Shown here in pieces: positions 29,566 to 38,777 of a stretch of 49,046 bases of DNA. Both the position numbers and the translations under genes were made by a program. This stretch comes from Rhodocyclaceae bacterium. Lineage in GTDB: Bacteria > Pseudomonadota > Gammaproteobacteria > Burkholderiales > Rhodocyclaceae. Numbering within the stretch: position 1 is the stretch's first letter; each line of letters starts with the position of its first letter. The notes under the pieces are model-generated. The model saw nothing but the letters and a program-made list of their open reading frames with translations, did not search any database and was not told the origin of the DNA. The stretch lies in NCBI GenBank assembly GCA_011391215.1, contig JAABQX010000009.1, positions 1 to 49,046 on the forward strand, written 5' to 3'.

Positions 29566-30708
29566 ATGGAAAGACGTAAATTCATTGGCGCCGCCGGTCT
29601 GGCCGGAATCCTGGCAACCGGCATGGCCCCTGCGGTGCAAGCCGGTCAGTCGATCCGCTGGCGGCTGGCATCCCGCTTCCCGAAGATCCAGGACATTCCC
29701 CACAGCGGAATAGAGGCGTTCATCCGCATGGTCAAGGAAATCTCGGGCGGCAAGTTCGAGATTTTGCTTCAGGAAGCCGAGGAGCAGACCGCATCCGCCG
29801 GCGTGCTGGATAGTGTGCAGAACGGCAATGTCGAGTGCGGGCATACCTCAGCGGTCTACAACATCAGCAAGGATGATGTTTTCGCCTTGGACGGGGCAAT
29901 CCCGTTCGGCCTGAACGCCCGACAGATGACAGCCTGGATGCAGCAGGGCAATGGCCTGACCCTGCTGCGCGAGTTCTACGGAAACTTTGGCATCATCAAC
30001 TTCCCGATGGGCAATACCGGCGCCCAGATGGGCGGTTGGTACCGGAAACCGGTGAAGTCGCTGGCCGATCTCAAGGGGCTGCGCATGCGTATCACCGGCC
30101 TCGGTAGCCGGGTGTTCGAGCGCATCGGCGGCAAGCCGAGCAATCTGCCATCAGGCGAGATCGTCAAAGCTTTCGAGCGCGGCAATATCGATGCTGCCGA
30201 GTGGGTCGGCCCTTACGACGACAGCAAGCTCGGCTTGCAAAAAGTCAGCAAGCACTATGCGTATCCCGGATGGTGGGAAGGCGGATCGCAGTTTTCCCTT
30301 TACGTCAATCAGCGCGCCTACGATGCCTTGACCGAAGAAAACCAGGCGATCCTGGAAGCCGCCACGACCGTCGCCCATCGCGACATTCAAGCGCAATACG
30401 ATGCGAAGAACCCGCTGGCCTTGAAAGAACTGCTGGCCGGCAAGGTCAAGCTGATGCCATTACCGGCAACCGTGCTGGATGCCGCCTACCAGGCAGCACA
30501 GGATCTATATGCCGAGTTGTCCGGCAAGAACCCGCAGTGGAGAAAGATTTATGGCAGCTATGCCGCGTTTCTCAGGAATCAGGGTTGGAACTGGGGCTAC
30601 GGCGAACTGGGTTTTGGCAACTACATGCACGAGCGGCAGCAAAAGGCCATCGCCACGCAGCAAAGCGAACTGAGTCGTAAAAAGTCGGCACCAGCAGGAC
30701 GGCGATGA
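29566..30708 (+). CDS. Second TakP-like TRAP solute-binding protein; C-terminus ends in the repeat (KKSAPAGRR*)
   Basis: MERRKFIGAAGLAGILATGMAPAVQA signal; DAAEWVGPYDDSKLGLQKVSKHYAYPGWWEGG. Confidence 0.91.
   Translation: MERRKFIGAAGLAGILATGMAPAVQAGQSIRWRLASRFPKIQDIPHSGIEAFIRMVKEISGGKFEILLQEAEEQTASAGVLDSVQNGNVECGHTSAVYNISKDDVFALDGAIPFGLNARQMTAWMQQGNGLTLLREFYGNFGIINFPMGNTGAQMGGWYRKPVKSLADLKGLRMRITGLGSRVFERIGGKPSNLPSGEIVKAFERGNIDAAEWVGPYDDSKLGLQKVSKHYAYPGWWEGGSQFSLYVNQRAYDALTEENQAILEAATTVAHRDIQAQYDAKNPLALKELLAGKVKLMPLPATVLDAAYQAAQDLYAELSGKNPQWRKIYGSYAAFLRNQGWNWGYGELGFGNYMHERQQKAIATQQSELSRKKSAPAGRR
30680..30703 (-). repeat. Dispersed repeat copy 7 (GCCGTCCTGCTGGTGCCGACTTTT), last codons of the second TRAP SBP
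   Basis: 20/24; encodes KKSAPAGRR* just before the stop. Confidence 0.92.
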
Positions 30709-31358
30709 GCCTCACGCCCTATCCCCTGGCCAGGCCCACCCGCCTGTGCGTCGTGCGTCATGGCGAAACCGACTGGAACGCAGGCAAGCGTGTCCAGGGT
30801 CAGATCGACATCCCCCTGTCGGCGCTCGGCCATGCCCAGGCGCGGGCGACCGGCAATGCCCTGATGGGTGAAGGCTTTGCCGCCATTTACAGCAGCGATC
30901 TCGTCCGGGCGCGCCAGACGGCGGAAGCAACCGCTCACCTCGCCCATTTGCCATTGCAGCTTTCGCCCGGCCTGCGCGAACGCCACTACGGCGTTTTCCA
31001 GGGGCTGACCTATGACGAAGCGGCAGCGCGCTACCCGGCGGACTATGCGCGCCACCATGCCCGCGATCCGCGCTTTGTGCCGAGCGGTGGCGAAAGTCTG
31101 CTCGACTTGGCGGCACGCATCAGTAATACCTGCGAGGATATCGTGCGGCGCCATACCGGGGGAGCTGTGGCGCTGTTCACCCACGGTGGGGTGCTCGACA
31201 TTCTGCACCGGCAGGCTGCCGGGAAACCGCTGACGACACCGCGCGACTTCGCCATCCCGAATTGCGCCATCAACTGGATCGAAGTGGTGAATGGTTGCTG
31301 GACGCTGCTGTCATGGGCCGAGCGCGACCATCTGGCAGGGGCGCTGGACGAACTCTGA
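30705..31358 (+). CDS. Histidine phosphatase family protein (phosphoglycerate mutase-like)
   Basis: LCVVRHGETDWNAGKRVQGQIDIPLSALGHAQA; ERHYGVFQGLTYDEA; LFTHGGVLDIL. Confidence 0.9.
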   Translation: MSLTPYPLARPTRLCVVRHGETDWNAGKRVQGQIDIPLSALGHAQARATGNALMGEGFAAIYSSDLVRARQTAEATAHLAHLPLQLSPGLRERHYGVFQGLTYDEAAARYPADYARHHARDPRFVPSGGESLLDLAARISNTCEDIVRRHTGGAVALFTHGGVLDILHRQAAGKPLTTPRDFAIPNCAINWIEVVNGCWTLLSWAERDHLAGALDEL

Positions 31359-31374
31359 GGATGAACTCTGAGGA
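31350..31374. repeat. Short tandem duplication (period 13: GAACTCTGAGGA-T-GAACTCTGAGGA) at the phosphatase stop codon
   Basis: Direct reading of 31350-31361 and 31363-31374. Confidence 0.85.
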
Positions 31375-31437
31375 GAGGGTGCCGGAAACCCGCGTGATAA
31401 AATCGCGTTTTCCCTTCCCCTGAATCGGGCTACTGCC

Positions 31438-32685
31438 ATGTTCTCAAAGAATAATACCCTCGCCAAAACCGACCCCGAAGTGTTCGCCGCTATTACCGAT
31501 GAAAACCGGCGTCAGGAAGACCATATCGAGCTGATCGCCTCGGAAAATTACGTTTCGTGGCCGGTCATGGAAGCCCAGGGATCGCAACTCACCAACAAGT
31601 ACGCCGAGGGCTACCCGGGCAAGCGCTACTACGGCGGCTGCGAATATGTCGATGTCGCCGAGCAACTCGCCATCGACCGCGCCAAAAAGCTGTTCGGCGC
31701 CGAAGCCGCCAACGTGCAGCCGAATTCCGGTTCGCAGGCCAACCAGGCCGTGTTCCTGGCCTTCCTCAAGCCCGGCGACACCATCCTCGGCATGAACCTC
31801 GCCGCCGGCGGCCACCTGACGCACGGCATGGCGCTCAACATGTCCGGCAAGTGGTTCAACGTCGTACCCTACGGCCTCGATGAAAACGAGGCCATCGACT
31901 ACAAGGAAGTGGAACGCCTCGCCCGCGAGCACAAGCCCAAGCTGATTATCGCCGGCGCCTCGGCCTACGCACTGCGCATCGATTTCGAATGCTTCGCCAA
32001 AATCGCCAAGGATGTCGGCGCGATCTTCATGGTGGACATGGCGCACTACGCCGGCCTCGTCGCGGCGGGCTTCTACCCGAATCCGGTGCCCCACGCCGAT
32101 GTCGTCACCACCACCACGCACAAGACCCTGCGTGGCCCGCGCGGCGGCCTGATCCTGATGAAGGCAGAGCACGAAAAGGCCATCAACTCGGCCATCTTCC
32201 CCGGCCTGCAGGGTGGCCCGCTGATGCACGTCATCGCCGCCAAAGCCGTCGCCTTGAAGGAGGCGATGACGCCCGAGTTCAAGCACTACCAGGAACAGGT
32301 GATCGGCAACGCCCAGGTGATGGCCAAGGTGCTCAAGCAGCGCGGCCTGCGCATCGTCTCCGGCCGCACCGAGAGCCATGTCTTTCTTGTCGATCTGCAA
32401 GCCAAGGCCATCACCGGCAAGGATGCCGAAGCGGCGCTGGGCAAGGCGCACATCACGGTGAACAAGAACGCCATCCCTAACGACCCGCAGAAGCCCTTCG
32501 TGACGAGCGGCATCCGCATCGGCACGCCGGCGATGACCACACGCGGTTTCCGCGAGATCGAGGCCGAGACGGTGGCCAACCTGATCGCCGACGTGCTCGA
32601 AGCACCGGCCGACGAGGCCGTGCTCGCCAAGGTACGGGCACAGGTGGCGACACTTTGCAAGAAGTTCCCCGTTTACGGAAACTGA
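31438..32685 (+). CDS. glyA: Serine hydroxymethyltransferase
   Basis: [62 protein letters not shown]. Confidence 0.98.
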   Translation: MFSKNNTLAKTDPEVFAAITDENRRQEDHIELIASENYVSWPVMEAQGSQLTNKYAEGYPGKRYYGGCEYVDVAEQLAIDRAKKLFGAEAANVQPNSGSQANQAVFLAFLKPGDTILGMNLAAGGHLTHGMALNMSGKWFNVVPYGLDENEAIDYKEVERLAREHKPKLIIAGASAYALRIDFECFAKIAKDVGAIFMVDMAHYAGLVAAGFYPNPVPHADVVTTTTHKTLRGPRGGLILMKAEHEKAINSAIFPGLQGGPLMHVIAAKAVALKEAMTPEFKHYQEQVIGNAQVMAKVLKQRGLRIVSGRTESHVFLVDLQAKAITGKDAEAALGKAHITVNKNAIPNDPQKPFVTSGIRIGTPAMTTRGFREIEAETVANLIADVLEAPADEAVLAKVRAQVATLCKKFPVYGN

Positions 32686-32699
32686 GGGCGCCCAATTAA

Positions 32700-33185
32700 A
32701 TGCGCTGTCCCTACTGCACCGAGGACAATACCCAGGTTGTCGACACGCGCGAAAACGAAGAGGGTGACACCGTCCGCCGGCGGCGCCGCTGTCTCGCCTG
32801 CGACAAACGCTTCACCACCTACGAGCGCGTGGAATTGCAACTGCCGCTGGTGGTCAAGAAGAACAGCAGCCGTGTCGATTTTGATCGTGACAAGCTCAAG
32901 TCGAGCATGCTGCTGGCGCTGAGGAAGCGCCCCGTCACCACCGAGAGCGTCGAATCAGCGCTCGACCGTATCGAAGACAAACTGGTACAACTGGCTGAGC
33001 GCGAAGTCACCTCGGATCGCATCGGCGAACTGGTGATGCGCGAACTGAAAAAGCTCGACAAGGTGGCCTACATCCGTTTCGCCTCGGTCTATCGTAACTT
33101 CGCCGACGTCGATGAGTTCTCCGATGCGATTCGCGAAGTGAAGCGGCCTAAAGTGCCCGTCAAGGCGCCCCGGACCAAGGCATAG
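32700..33185 (+). CDS. nrdR: Transcriptional repressor NrdR
   Basis: [45 protein letters not shown]. Confidence 0.97.
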   Translation: MRCPYCTEDNTQVVDTRENEEGDTVRRRRRCLACDKRFTTYERVELQLPLVVKKNSSRVDFDRDKLKSSMLLALRKRPVTTESVESALDRIEDKLVQLAEREVTSDRIGELVMRELKKLDKVAYIRFASVYRNFADVDEFSDAIREVKRPKVPVKAPRTKA

Positions 33186-33187
33186 CA

Positions 33188-33211
33188 GCCGTCCCGCCAG
33201 TCCCGACTTTT
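33188..33211 (+). repeat. Dispersed repeat copy 8 (GCCGTCCCGCCAGTCCCGACTTTT), fills nrdR-ribD gap
   Basis: 22/24; shares AGTCCC with the long form (copy 11). Confidence 0.94.
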
Positions 33212-33214
33212 TCC

Positions 33215-34303
33215 ATGGGCTTTACTACTGCCGATCATCAATTCATGAGCCACGCCCTGCAACTGGCGGCGCGCGGGCTCTACACCACCACGCCCAATCC
33301 GCGCGTCGGCTGTGTGTTGGTAAAAGACCATCAAGTGATCGGCGAGGGCTGGCATGAAAAGGCCGGTCAACCGCATGCCGAGATCAACGCACTCGGAAAA
33401 GTCGGCACTGACGGGACGGCGGGCTGTACGGCCTACGTCACCCTCGAACCGTGTAGTCACCACGGCCGCACCCCGCCTTGTGCGGATGCGCTCATTAACG
33501 CGCGCGTCCACCGTGTAGTGGCGGCCATGCAGGACCCGAATCCGCTCGTCGCGGGCCGGGGCTTGGCAATGCTGGCTGCCTCCGGTATCGCCGTCGAAAG
33601 TGGCTTGCTGGAAACGGAGGCGCGCGAACTCAACATCGGCTTCGTCTCGCGCATGACGCGCGACCGGCCTTGGCTACGGCTGAAAGTCGCCATGAGCCTC
33701 GATGGCAAGACGGCCCTCAACAATGGCGTGTCGCAATGGATCACCGGCCCGGATGCCCGCCGCGATGCCCACGCCTGGCGCGCACGCTCCTGTGCAGTGC
33801 TGACAGGATTCGGCACAGTGCGCGACGACAATCCCCGGCTGAACGTGCGTGAAGTATCGACAACGCGCCAGCCGCGTCCCGTCGTTATCGACAGCCGTCT
33901 CGAAACCCCGCTGGATGCCAGGTTGCTCTCCGGCGGCGCATTGATTTTCTGCGCACAGCACGATCCCGCAAAGATTGCTACCCTCACCGAACGTGGCGCC
34001 GAAGTTGTCGTATTGCCGGATGACGCCGGCAAGGTCGATCTTGCTGCGATGCTGATGGAACTGGGCAGGCGCGGCATCAACGAAGTCCTCGTCGAGGCAG
34101 GCACGAAACTCAATGGTTCGTTGCTGCGCGGCGGCCTCGTCGATGAACTGCTGATCTATCAGGCACCCGTACTACTGGGTGACAAGGCGCGCGACATGGC
34201 CGATCTGCCGGAACTTGTCGAATTGGTTGGCGCACGCCGTCTTGTCATCACCGACCGTCGCATGATCGGTATCGATCAACGCCTTCTGGCCAGGCTGGCC
34301 TGA
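33215..34303 (+). CDS. ribD: Bifunctional diaminohydroxyphosphoribosylaminopyrimidine deaminase / 5-amino-6-(5-phosphoribosylamino)uracil reductase; contains the repeat (KVGTDGTA)
   Basis: [18 protein letters not shown]...[32 protein letters not shown]. Confidence 0.96.
   Translation: MGFTTADHQFMSHALQLAARGLYTTTPNPRVGCVLVKDHQVIGEGWHEKAGQPHAEINALGKVGTDGTAGCTAYVTLEPCSHHGRTPPCADALINARVHRVVAAMQDPNPLVAGRGLAMLAASGIAVESGLLETEARELNIGFVSRMTRDRPWLRLKVAMSLDGKTALNNGVSQWITGPDARRDAHAWRARSCAVLTGFGTVRDDNPRLNVREVSTTRQPRPVVIDSRLETPLDARLLSGGALIFCAQHDPAKIATLTERGAEVVVLPDDAGKVDLAAMLMELGRRGINEVLVEAGTKLNGSLLRGGLVDELLIYQAPVLLGDKARDMADLPELVELVGARRLVITDRRMIGIDQRLLARLA
33397..33420 (-). repeat. Dispersed repeat copy 9 (GCCGTCCCGTCAGTGCCGACTTTT), inside ribD
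   Basis: 22/24; encodes KVGTDGTA. Confidence 0.93.
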
Positions 34304-34332
34304 ACGAAAATCACATTTACAGGGAGACACTC

Positions 34333-34677
34333 ATGGCAGAAAACACCACGGAAACCGGGCTCGTGATCGAGGACATCGTTGAAGGCGCGGGCGACACGGC
34401 CGCCGCCGGACACACGGTCTCGGTGCATTACACCGGCTGGCTGACCAACGGTAACAAATTCGACTCGAGCAAGGATCGCAACGACCCGTTCGAATTCGCC
34501 CTCGGGGCACGCCAGGTCATTGCCGGCTGGGATGAAGGCGTGCAAGGAATGAAGGTGGGCGGTACGCGCAAGCTGACGATCCCACCCACGCTCGGCTACG
34601 GCGCGCGTGGCGCCGGTGGCGTGATTCCGCCGAATGCCACACTGGTCTTCGAGGTCGAGTTGCTCGAGATTCTCTAG
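34333..34677 (+). CDS. FKBP-type peptidyl-prolyl cis-trans isomerase
   Basis: [65 protein letters not shown]. Confidence 0.96.
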   Translation: MAENTTETGLVIEDIVEGAGDTAAAGHTVSVHYTGWLTNGNKFDSSKDRNDPFEFALGARQVIAGWDEGVQGMKVGGTRKLTIPPTLGYGARGAGGVIPPNATLVFEVELLEIL

Positions 34678-35420
34678 GCGCCGCACACCAGGCAGGCCGG
34701 ATCGCGCGGCACCGCGATGCTGCGCCATTCCATCGCCAAGCCGTCGAGCAGCAGCAGGCGGCCGGACAGTGACTCGCCGCAACCAATCAGCAGCTTCAAA
34801 GCCTCTGCAGCCTGCACCGCGCCGATGATGCCGGTGATGGGAGCAAAAACGCCCATCGTGGCACAGCGCACTTCCTCGACATCCTCGGCTTCGGGGAACA
34901 GGCAGTGGTAACAAGGCGTGGCGGGTTGGCGCACATCGAAGACCGCCACCTGTCCATCGAAGCGGATCGCCGCGCCCGAAACCAGCGGCTTGCGATGCTT
35001 CACGCAGGCGCGGTTGACGGCGTGGCGGGTGGCGAAATTGTCGGAGCAGTCGAGCACCACGTCGGCGGCGGCAACTTCTTCATCCAGACGCTCGCCGACC
35101 AATCTTTCCTCTAGCGGAATGACCTGACATTCCGGGTTGAGATCAGCGAGTGTCGCCTTCCCAGAAATTACCTTGGGCTGGCCGATCGCTGCGGTACGGT
35201 GGAGAATCTGCCGTTGCAGGTTGGTGAGGTCGACCGTATCGCCATCAGCGAGCACCAGCGTACCGATACCGGCGGAAGCCAGATACAGCGCAGCCGGTGA
35301 ACCCAAGCCGCCGGCACCGAGTACCAGCACGCGCGCGGCATGAAGATTCTCCTGCCCTTCAATGCCGATCTGCGGCAGCAGGATGTGGCGGCTATAGCGC
35401 AGCAGTTCCTGATCGTTCAC
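34674..35420 (-). CDS. moeB: HesA/MoeB/ThiF family adenylyltransferase
   Basis: [67 protein letters not shown]. Confidence 0.92.
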   Translation of the reverse strand: MNDQELLRYSRHILLPQIGIEGQENLHAARVLVLGAGGLGSPAALYLASAGIGTLVLADGDTVDLTNLQRQILHRTAAIGQPKVISGKATLADLNPECQVIPLEERLVGERLDEEVAAADVVLDCSDNFATRHAVNRACVKHRKPLVSGAAIRFDGQVAVFDVRQPATPCYHCLFPEAEDVEEVRCATMGVFAPITGIIGAVQAAEALKLLIGCGESLSGRLLLLDGLAMEWRSIAVPRDPACLVCGA

Positions 35421-35452
35421 GCGGAGAGATTACGGGTATTCATTCGCGCAAG

Positions 35453-35917
35453 CTACTTGACTTCGCGCAGCTCGGGCGGCGTGTCGTCGTGATCGCCGTG
35501 GGGGTGGTGTTCCCAGGCTTTCGAATAGATATCGTGCGACTTCTTGATGAGGCGCTCAGGCTGGCCCATATTGCGTAACTGCGTTTCCTCGGTGAAATAG
35601 ACGAGGGCGCGAATCAGCTTGCAATAGAGGGTGTTTTCAAGATGGAAGCCACGGTCTTGCAACATCCTTTCCAGGGCCTCCATACTGTGATTGGTTACTT
35701 CGTACCAGACCGAAATACCATTCGGCAACGTACCTGGTGCAACTTCGAGCCCGGGCAGTTCGTTCAGTAGTGCAAAGGCCTCGGGAACCTGCCAGTGTTT
35801 CAGCTTGCAGAAACGAATCTCGCGATGCTTGCGCGTTCCGGCCTGCGGTGCCAGTGGATGCGGCCGGTGGAGGCCGCGTTCCTGGTCACGCAGGAGGCGC
35901 GCGCGCTCCGGGTTCAT
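35453..35917 (-). CDS. Hypothetical protein, His/Asp-rich C-terminus, overlaps the end of ctpA
   Basis: 154-aa ORF in operonic arrangement with ctpA; no family recognised. Confidence 0.65.
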   Translation of the reverse strand: MNPERARLLRDQERGLHRPHPLAPQAGTRKHREIRFCKLKHWQVPEAFALLNELPGLEVAPGTLPNGISVWYEVTNHSMEALERMLQDRGFHLENTLYCKLIRALVYFTEETQLRNMGQPERLIKKSHDIYSKAWEHHPHGDHDDTPPELREVK

Positions 35918-37332
35918 TTTTTTACAGCCTGCAAGGCCTTGAGCAGGTTCAGCGCCTGCATTACTTGATAATCACTCTTGGAAGCCGGTTCGACGGGGGC
36001 CGTCTGGCCATCATCTTTACCATTTTCCGAGGATTTATCGGTCTTGTCGGCCTTATCAGTCTTGTCGGTCTTGTCCTTCTTCCCTGGCAACGCCTTCTCG
36101 CTATCCTTGTCGTTGGAAAGGTGACGATCAAGATCGGCCTCGCGCAAGCGCTCACGCGAACCGCCGTTCGCAGTTTCCTCGACGATGATGTCCGGGGTAA
36201 TACCTTTGGCCTGGATCGAACGGCCACTCGGGGTGTAGTAACGCGCCGTGGTAAGCTTGATCGCAGTCTTGGTTGACAGCGGCAACACCGTCTGCACGGA
36301 GCCCTTGCCGAAGGTCTGCGTGCCCATGATGACGGCGCGCTTGTGATCCTGCAGAGCGCCGGCAACGATTTCAGAAGCCGAGGCCGAGCCGCCGTTGACG
36401 AGCACGATCATCGGCACGGTGCGCGCCGCCGCAGGCAGCTTCTTCATGAAGTCCTCGTGATTGGAACGGAGGTAATCCTCGCTGGCGGCGGTGTATTTGC
36501 GCTTGGCGTCCTCGACGCGGCCGTCGGTAGTAGTGACAATGCTGTTGGCCGGCAGGAAAGCAGCGGCAACGCCGACGGCGCCATGCAAAAGGCCGCCCGG
36601 ATCGTTGCGCAGATCAAGCACCAGCCCCTTGAGACCCGTGCCCTTGCTCTCCGTATCCGCCTTGAACAGCTTGTCGAGATGCTTCACGACGTCAGACGCG
36701 GTTTCTTCCTGGAACTGGGTCACGCGCAGATAGGCGTAGCCCGGCTCGATGGTCTTCGACTTGACGCTTTGTACCTTGATCTTGTCACGCTCGATGGTAA
36801 TTTCGAGCGGTTTCACCTCACCCTTACGAATAATCGTCAGCTTGATCGAGGTCTTGGGCTTGCCGCGCATTTTTTTCACGGCATCGTTCAGCGTCATGCC
36901 CTTCACCGGTGTTTCGTCGAGCTTGATGATGAGGTCGCCCGCCTTCACACCGGCGCGGTAGGCGGGAGTGTCATCAATCGGCGCAATCACCTTGACGAGG
37001 CCATCTTCCATGCCGACCTCGATGCCGAGTCCGCCGAATTCGCCTTGTGTGGATACCTGCAGATCCTTGAAAGCATCGGCATCGAGATAGGCCGAGTGCG
37101 GATCGAGATTGGCCAACATGCCGCTGATGGCATGGGTGATAAGCACCTTGTCTTCGACAGGCTCGACATAGCCCTGCTTGATGGCATTGAAGACATCGGC
37201 AAAGCTGCGCAACTCCTCGACTGGCAAGGGCGCGCCGGCTTCTTTCTGGGCGATGGCGGAAAAATTGAGGCTCAACATCACCCCGGCCACGAGGCCGACG
37301 AGAATCAATCCGAATTGCTGCAACTTGCTACG
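35914..37332 (-). CDS. ctpA: S41 family C-terminal processing peptidase
   Basis: PDZ + S41 domain: GLGIEVGMEDGLVKVIAPIDDTPAYRAGVKAGDLIIKLD; LRNDPGGLL; VNGGSASASEIVAGALQDHKRAVIMGTQTFGKGSVQTV. Confidence 0.95.
   Translation of the reverse strand, partial: RSKLQQFGLILVGLVAGVMLSLNFSAIAQKEAGAPLPVEELRSFADVFNAIKQGYVEPVEDKVLITHAISGMLANLDPHSAYLDADAFKDLQVSTQGEFGGLGIEVGMEDGLVKVIAPIDDTPAYRAGVKAGDLIIKLDETPVKGMTLNDAVKKMRGKPKTSIKLTIIRKGEVKPLEITIERDKIKVQSVKSKTIEPGYAYLRVTQFQEETASDVVKHLDKLFKADTESKGTGLKGLVLDLRNDPGGLLHGAVGVAAAFLPANSIVTTTDGRVEDAKRKYTAASEDYLRSNHEDFMKKLPAAARTVPMIVLVNGGSASASEIVAGALQDHKRAVIMGTQTFGKGSVQTVLPLSTKTAIKLTTARYYTPSGRSIQAKGITPDIIVEETANGGSRERLREADLDRHLSNDKDSEKALPGKKDKTDKTDKADKTDKSSENGKDDGQTAPVEPASKSDYQVMQALNLLKALQAVKK
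36034..36083 (-). repeat. In-CDS low-complexity 9-nt tandem repeats encoding DKT-DKT-DKA-DKT-DK in CtpA
   Basis: Protein segment KDKTDKTDKADKTDKSSENGK. Confidence 0.8.
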
Positions 37333-37365
37333 CATGGGAACCTCGATGGAAAACGGTATGGGCAA

Positions 37366-38625
37366 TCAATTTTGTGGTGCGCTCAGCCACTTCAAGGGGT
37401 CAAACGCCCGCCCCTGATGCCTGAGTTCAAAGTATAAACCGGATTCCGGCTGGCCCCCGCCTCCGCCGACCCCGCTACCCACCGTGGCCACCGTCCCGCC
37501 GGCGCCGACTTTTTGGCCCACATCGGCCAGCAGCGACTGGTTGTTACCATACACCGACAGGAAATCGTCGTCGTGGTCGATGATGATCAGGTTGCCATAG
37601 CCGCGCAGCCAGTCGGCAAACACCACCACGCCGGCCGCCACCGTGCGCACGTCTGCGCCTTCGGCGGCACGGATGAACAGCCCCTTCCACGTCGATTGGC
37701 CGTCGTCGCGGCGGGCGCCAAAACGGCCAGCGATCGTTCCCTGTACCGGGCGCAATAGTTTTCCGCGTTGCCTGGCGAAAGCGCCATTCTGGTTGACCGG
37801 TTCGCCGGATACCGTCGCGGCTGGTGAAGGTTCACTTTTGCGCGTTGCCGGCTTGCCGGCGGAAGGTTTGGGCTTGGGTTTGGAATTGGCGCTGCGCTTT
37901 GTGAGCACAGCAATCAGATTGCCCAGACGCTGCTCATTGTGTTTCAGGGTATCAATTTCCCGGCGTTGTGCATTGATTTGTTTTGATATCTTCTCCAGCA
38001 CCGCTTGGCGCTCCTGCTGTCGCTGGCTCAAATTCGCCCGATCGATTTCCTCGCGGCGGGCCAGTTCGGCAAGTTTGTCGCTGCGCTGCTCTACCACCAC
38101 GGCCATCTGGCGCGCCTCGGCGGCATCTCGCCGCAGGCCATCCAGCAACTCCAGCTTGGCGCGCGATAGCAGGGCCAGGTAATGGCGGTCACGCGCAGCA
38201 GCAGCAGGGTCACCGCCGGCCAGCAGTTCCACCAGGGAATCGGTCTTTTGCGGACGAAACTGGTGGCGCAGTAGTCGGGCCAACTGGGCCTGGCGGGCAG
38301 CGGTCTGGCGTTCCAGCTGCTTCAGATCGCGTTCGCGTTCGGCCAGCTCGGCCTTGGCAGCAGCACGCTCCTCGCCCAGCGCCCGCAATTTGCGGCCGAG
38401 GACGGAAATGGCTTTTTCAGTATCCCGCAGCTGGTCGGCGGTCTCGGCGCGGGAAGATTCACTTTGCTTGAGCTGCCGCTCCAGCACGGCACGCTGCTCG
38501 CGAACCGACTCAAGCTCCCCCTTCACCGCGCGCCCATCGCTGGCCGCCAGGGCGAACCCCGGCAGACACAACAGAAGCATCAACCCGAGGCTGCCGGATC
38601 GGCCAAGAAATGGAAGGTCGTTCAT
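37366..38625 (-). CDS. envC: Murein hydrolase activator EnvC (coiled coil + LytM/M23); LytM domain contains the repeat (KVGAGGTV)
   Basis: Coiled-coil N-terminus; NLIIIDHDDDFLSVYGNNQSLLADVGQKVGAGGTVATVG...LYFELRHQGRAFDPLKWL. Confidence 0.92.
   Translation of the reverse strand: MNDLPFLGRSGSLGLMLLLCLPGFALAASDGRAVKGELESVREQRAVLERQLKQSESSRAETADQLRDTEKAISVLGRKLRALGEERAAAKAELAERERDLKQLERQTAARQAQLARLLRHQFRPQKTDSLVELLAGGDPAAAARDRHYLALLSRAKLELLDGLRRDAAEARQMAVVVEQRSDKLAELARREEIDRANLSQRQQERQAVLEKISKQINAQRREIDTLKHNEQRLGNLIAVLTKRSANSKPKPKPSAGKPATRKSEPSPAATVSGEPVNQNGAFARQRGKLLRPVQGTIAGRFGARRDDGQSTWKGLFIRAAEGADVRTVAAGVVVFADWLRGYGNLIIIDHDDDFLSVYGNNQSLLADVGQKVGAGGTVATVGSGVGGGGGQPESGLYFELRHQGRAFDPLKWLSAPQN
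37490..37513 (+). repeat. Dispersed repeat copy 10 (ACCGTCCCGCCGGCGCCGACTTTT), inside envC LytM domain
   Basis: 22/24; encodes KVGAGGTV. Confidence 0.93.
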
Positions 38626-38777
38626 TAGGGGAGTATGTCGCGGGTTGTTAGACTTGTCCGGTTCTGTAGCGCATGAATTGTCCGCTTTTTTTGTGGCTTG
38701 ACTGGGCCTACCCGGGCGCGGATACTCGTCTCTGCGCCGCCAAACGTGCCACCTCCCTTCCCGCCGGAATCGCCCAC

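Noticed and set aside
31350-31374. 13-bp tandem duplication after the phosphatase gene as a regulatory element
   Set aside because: Most simply a local slippage duplication spanning the stop codon; no evidence of function
31359-31437. Glycine riboswitch upstream of glyA
   Set aside because: The ~80-nt leader is too short and lacks recognisable riboswitch conserved segments
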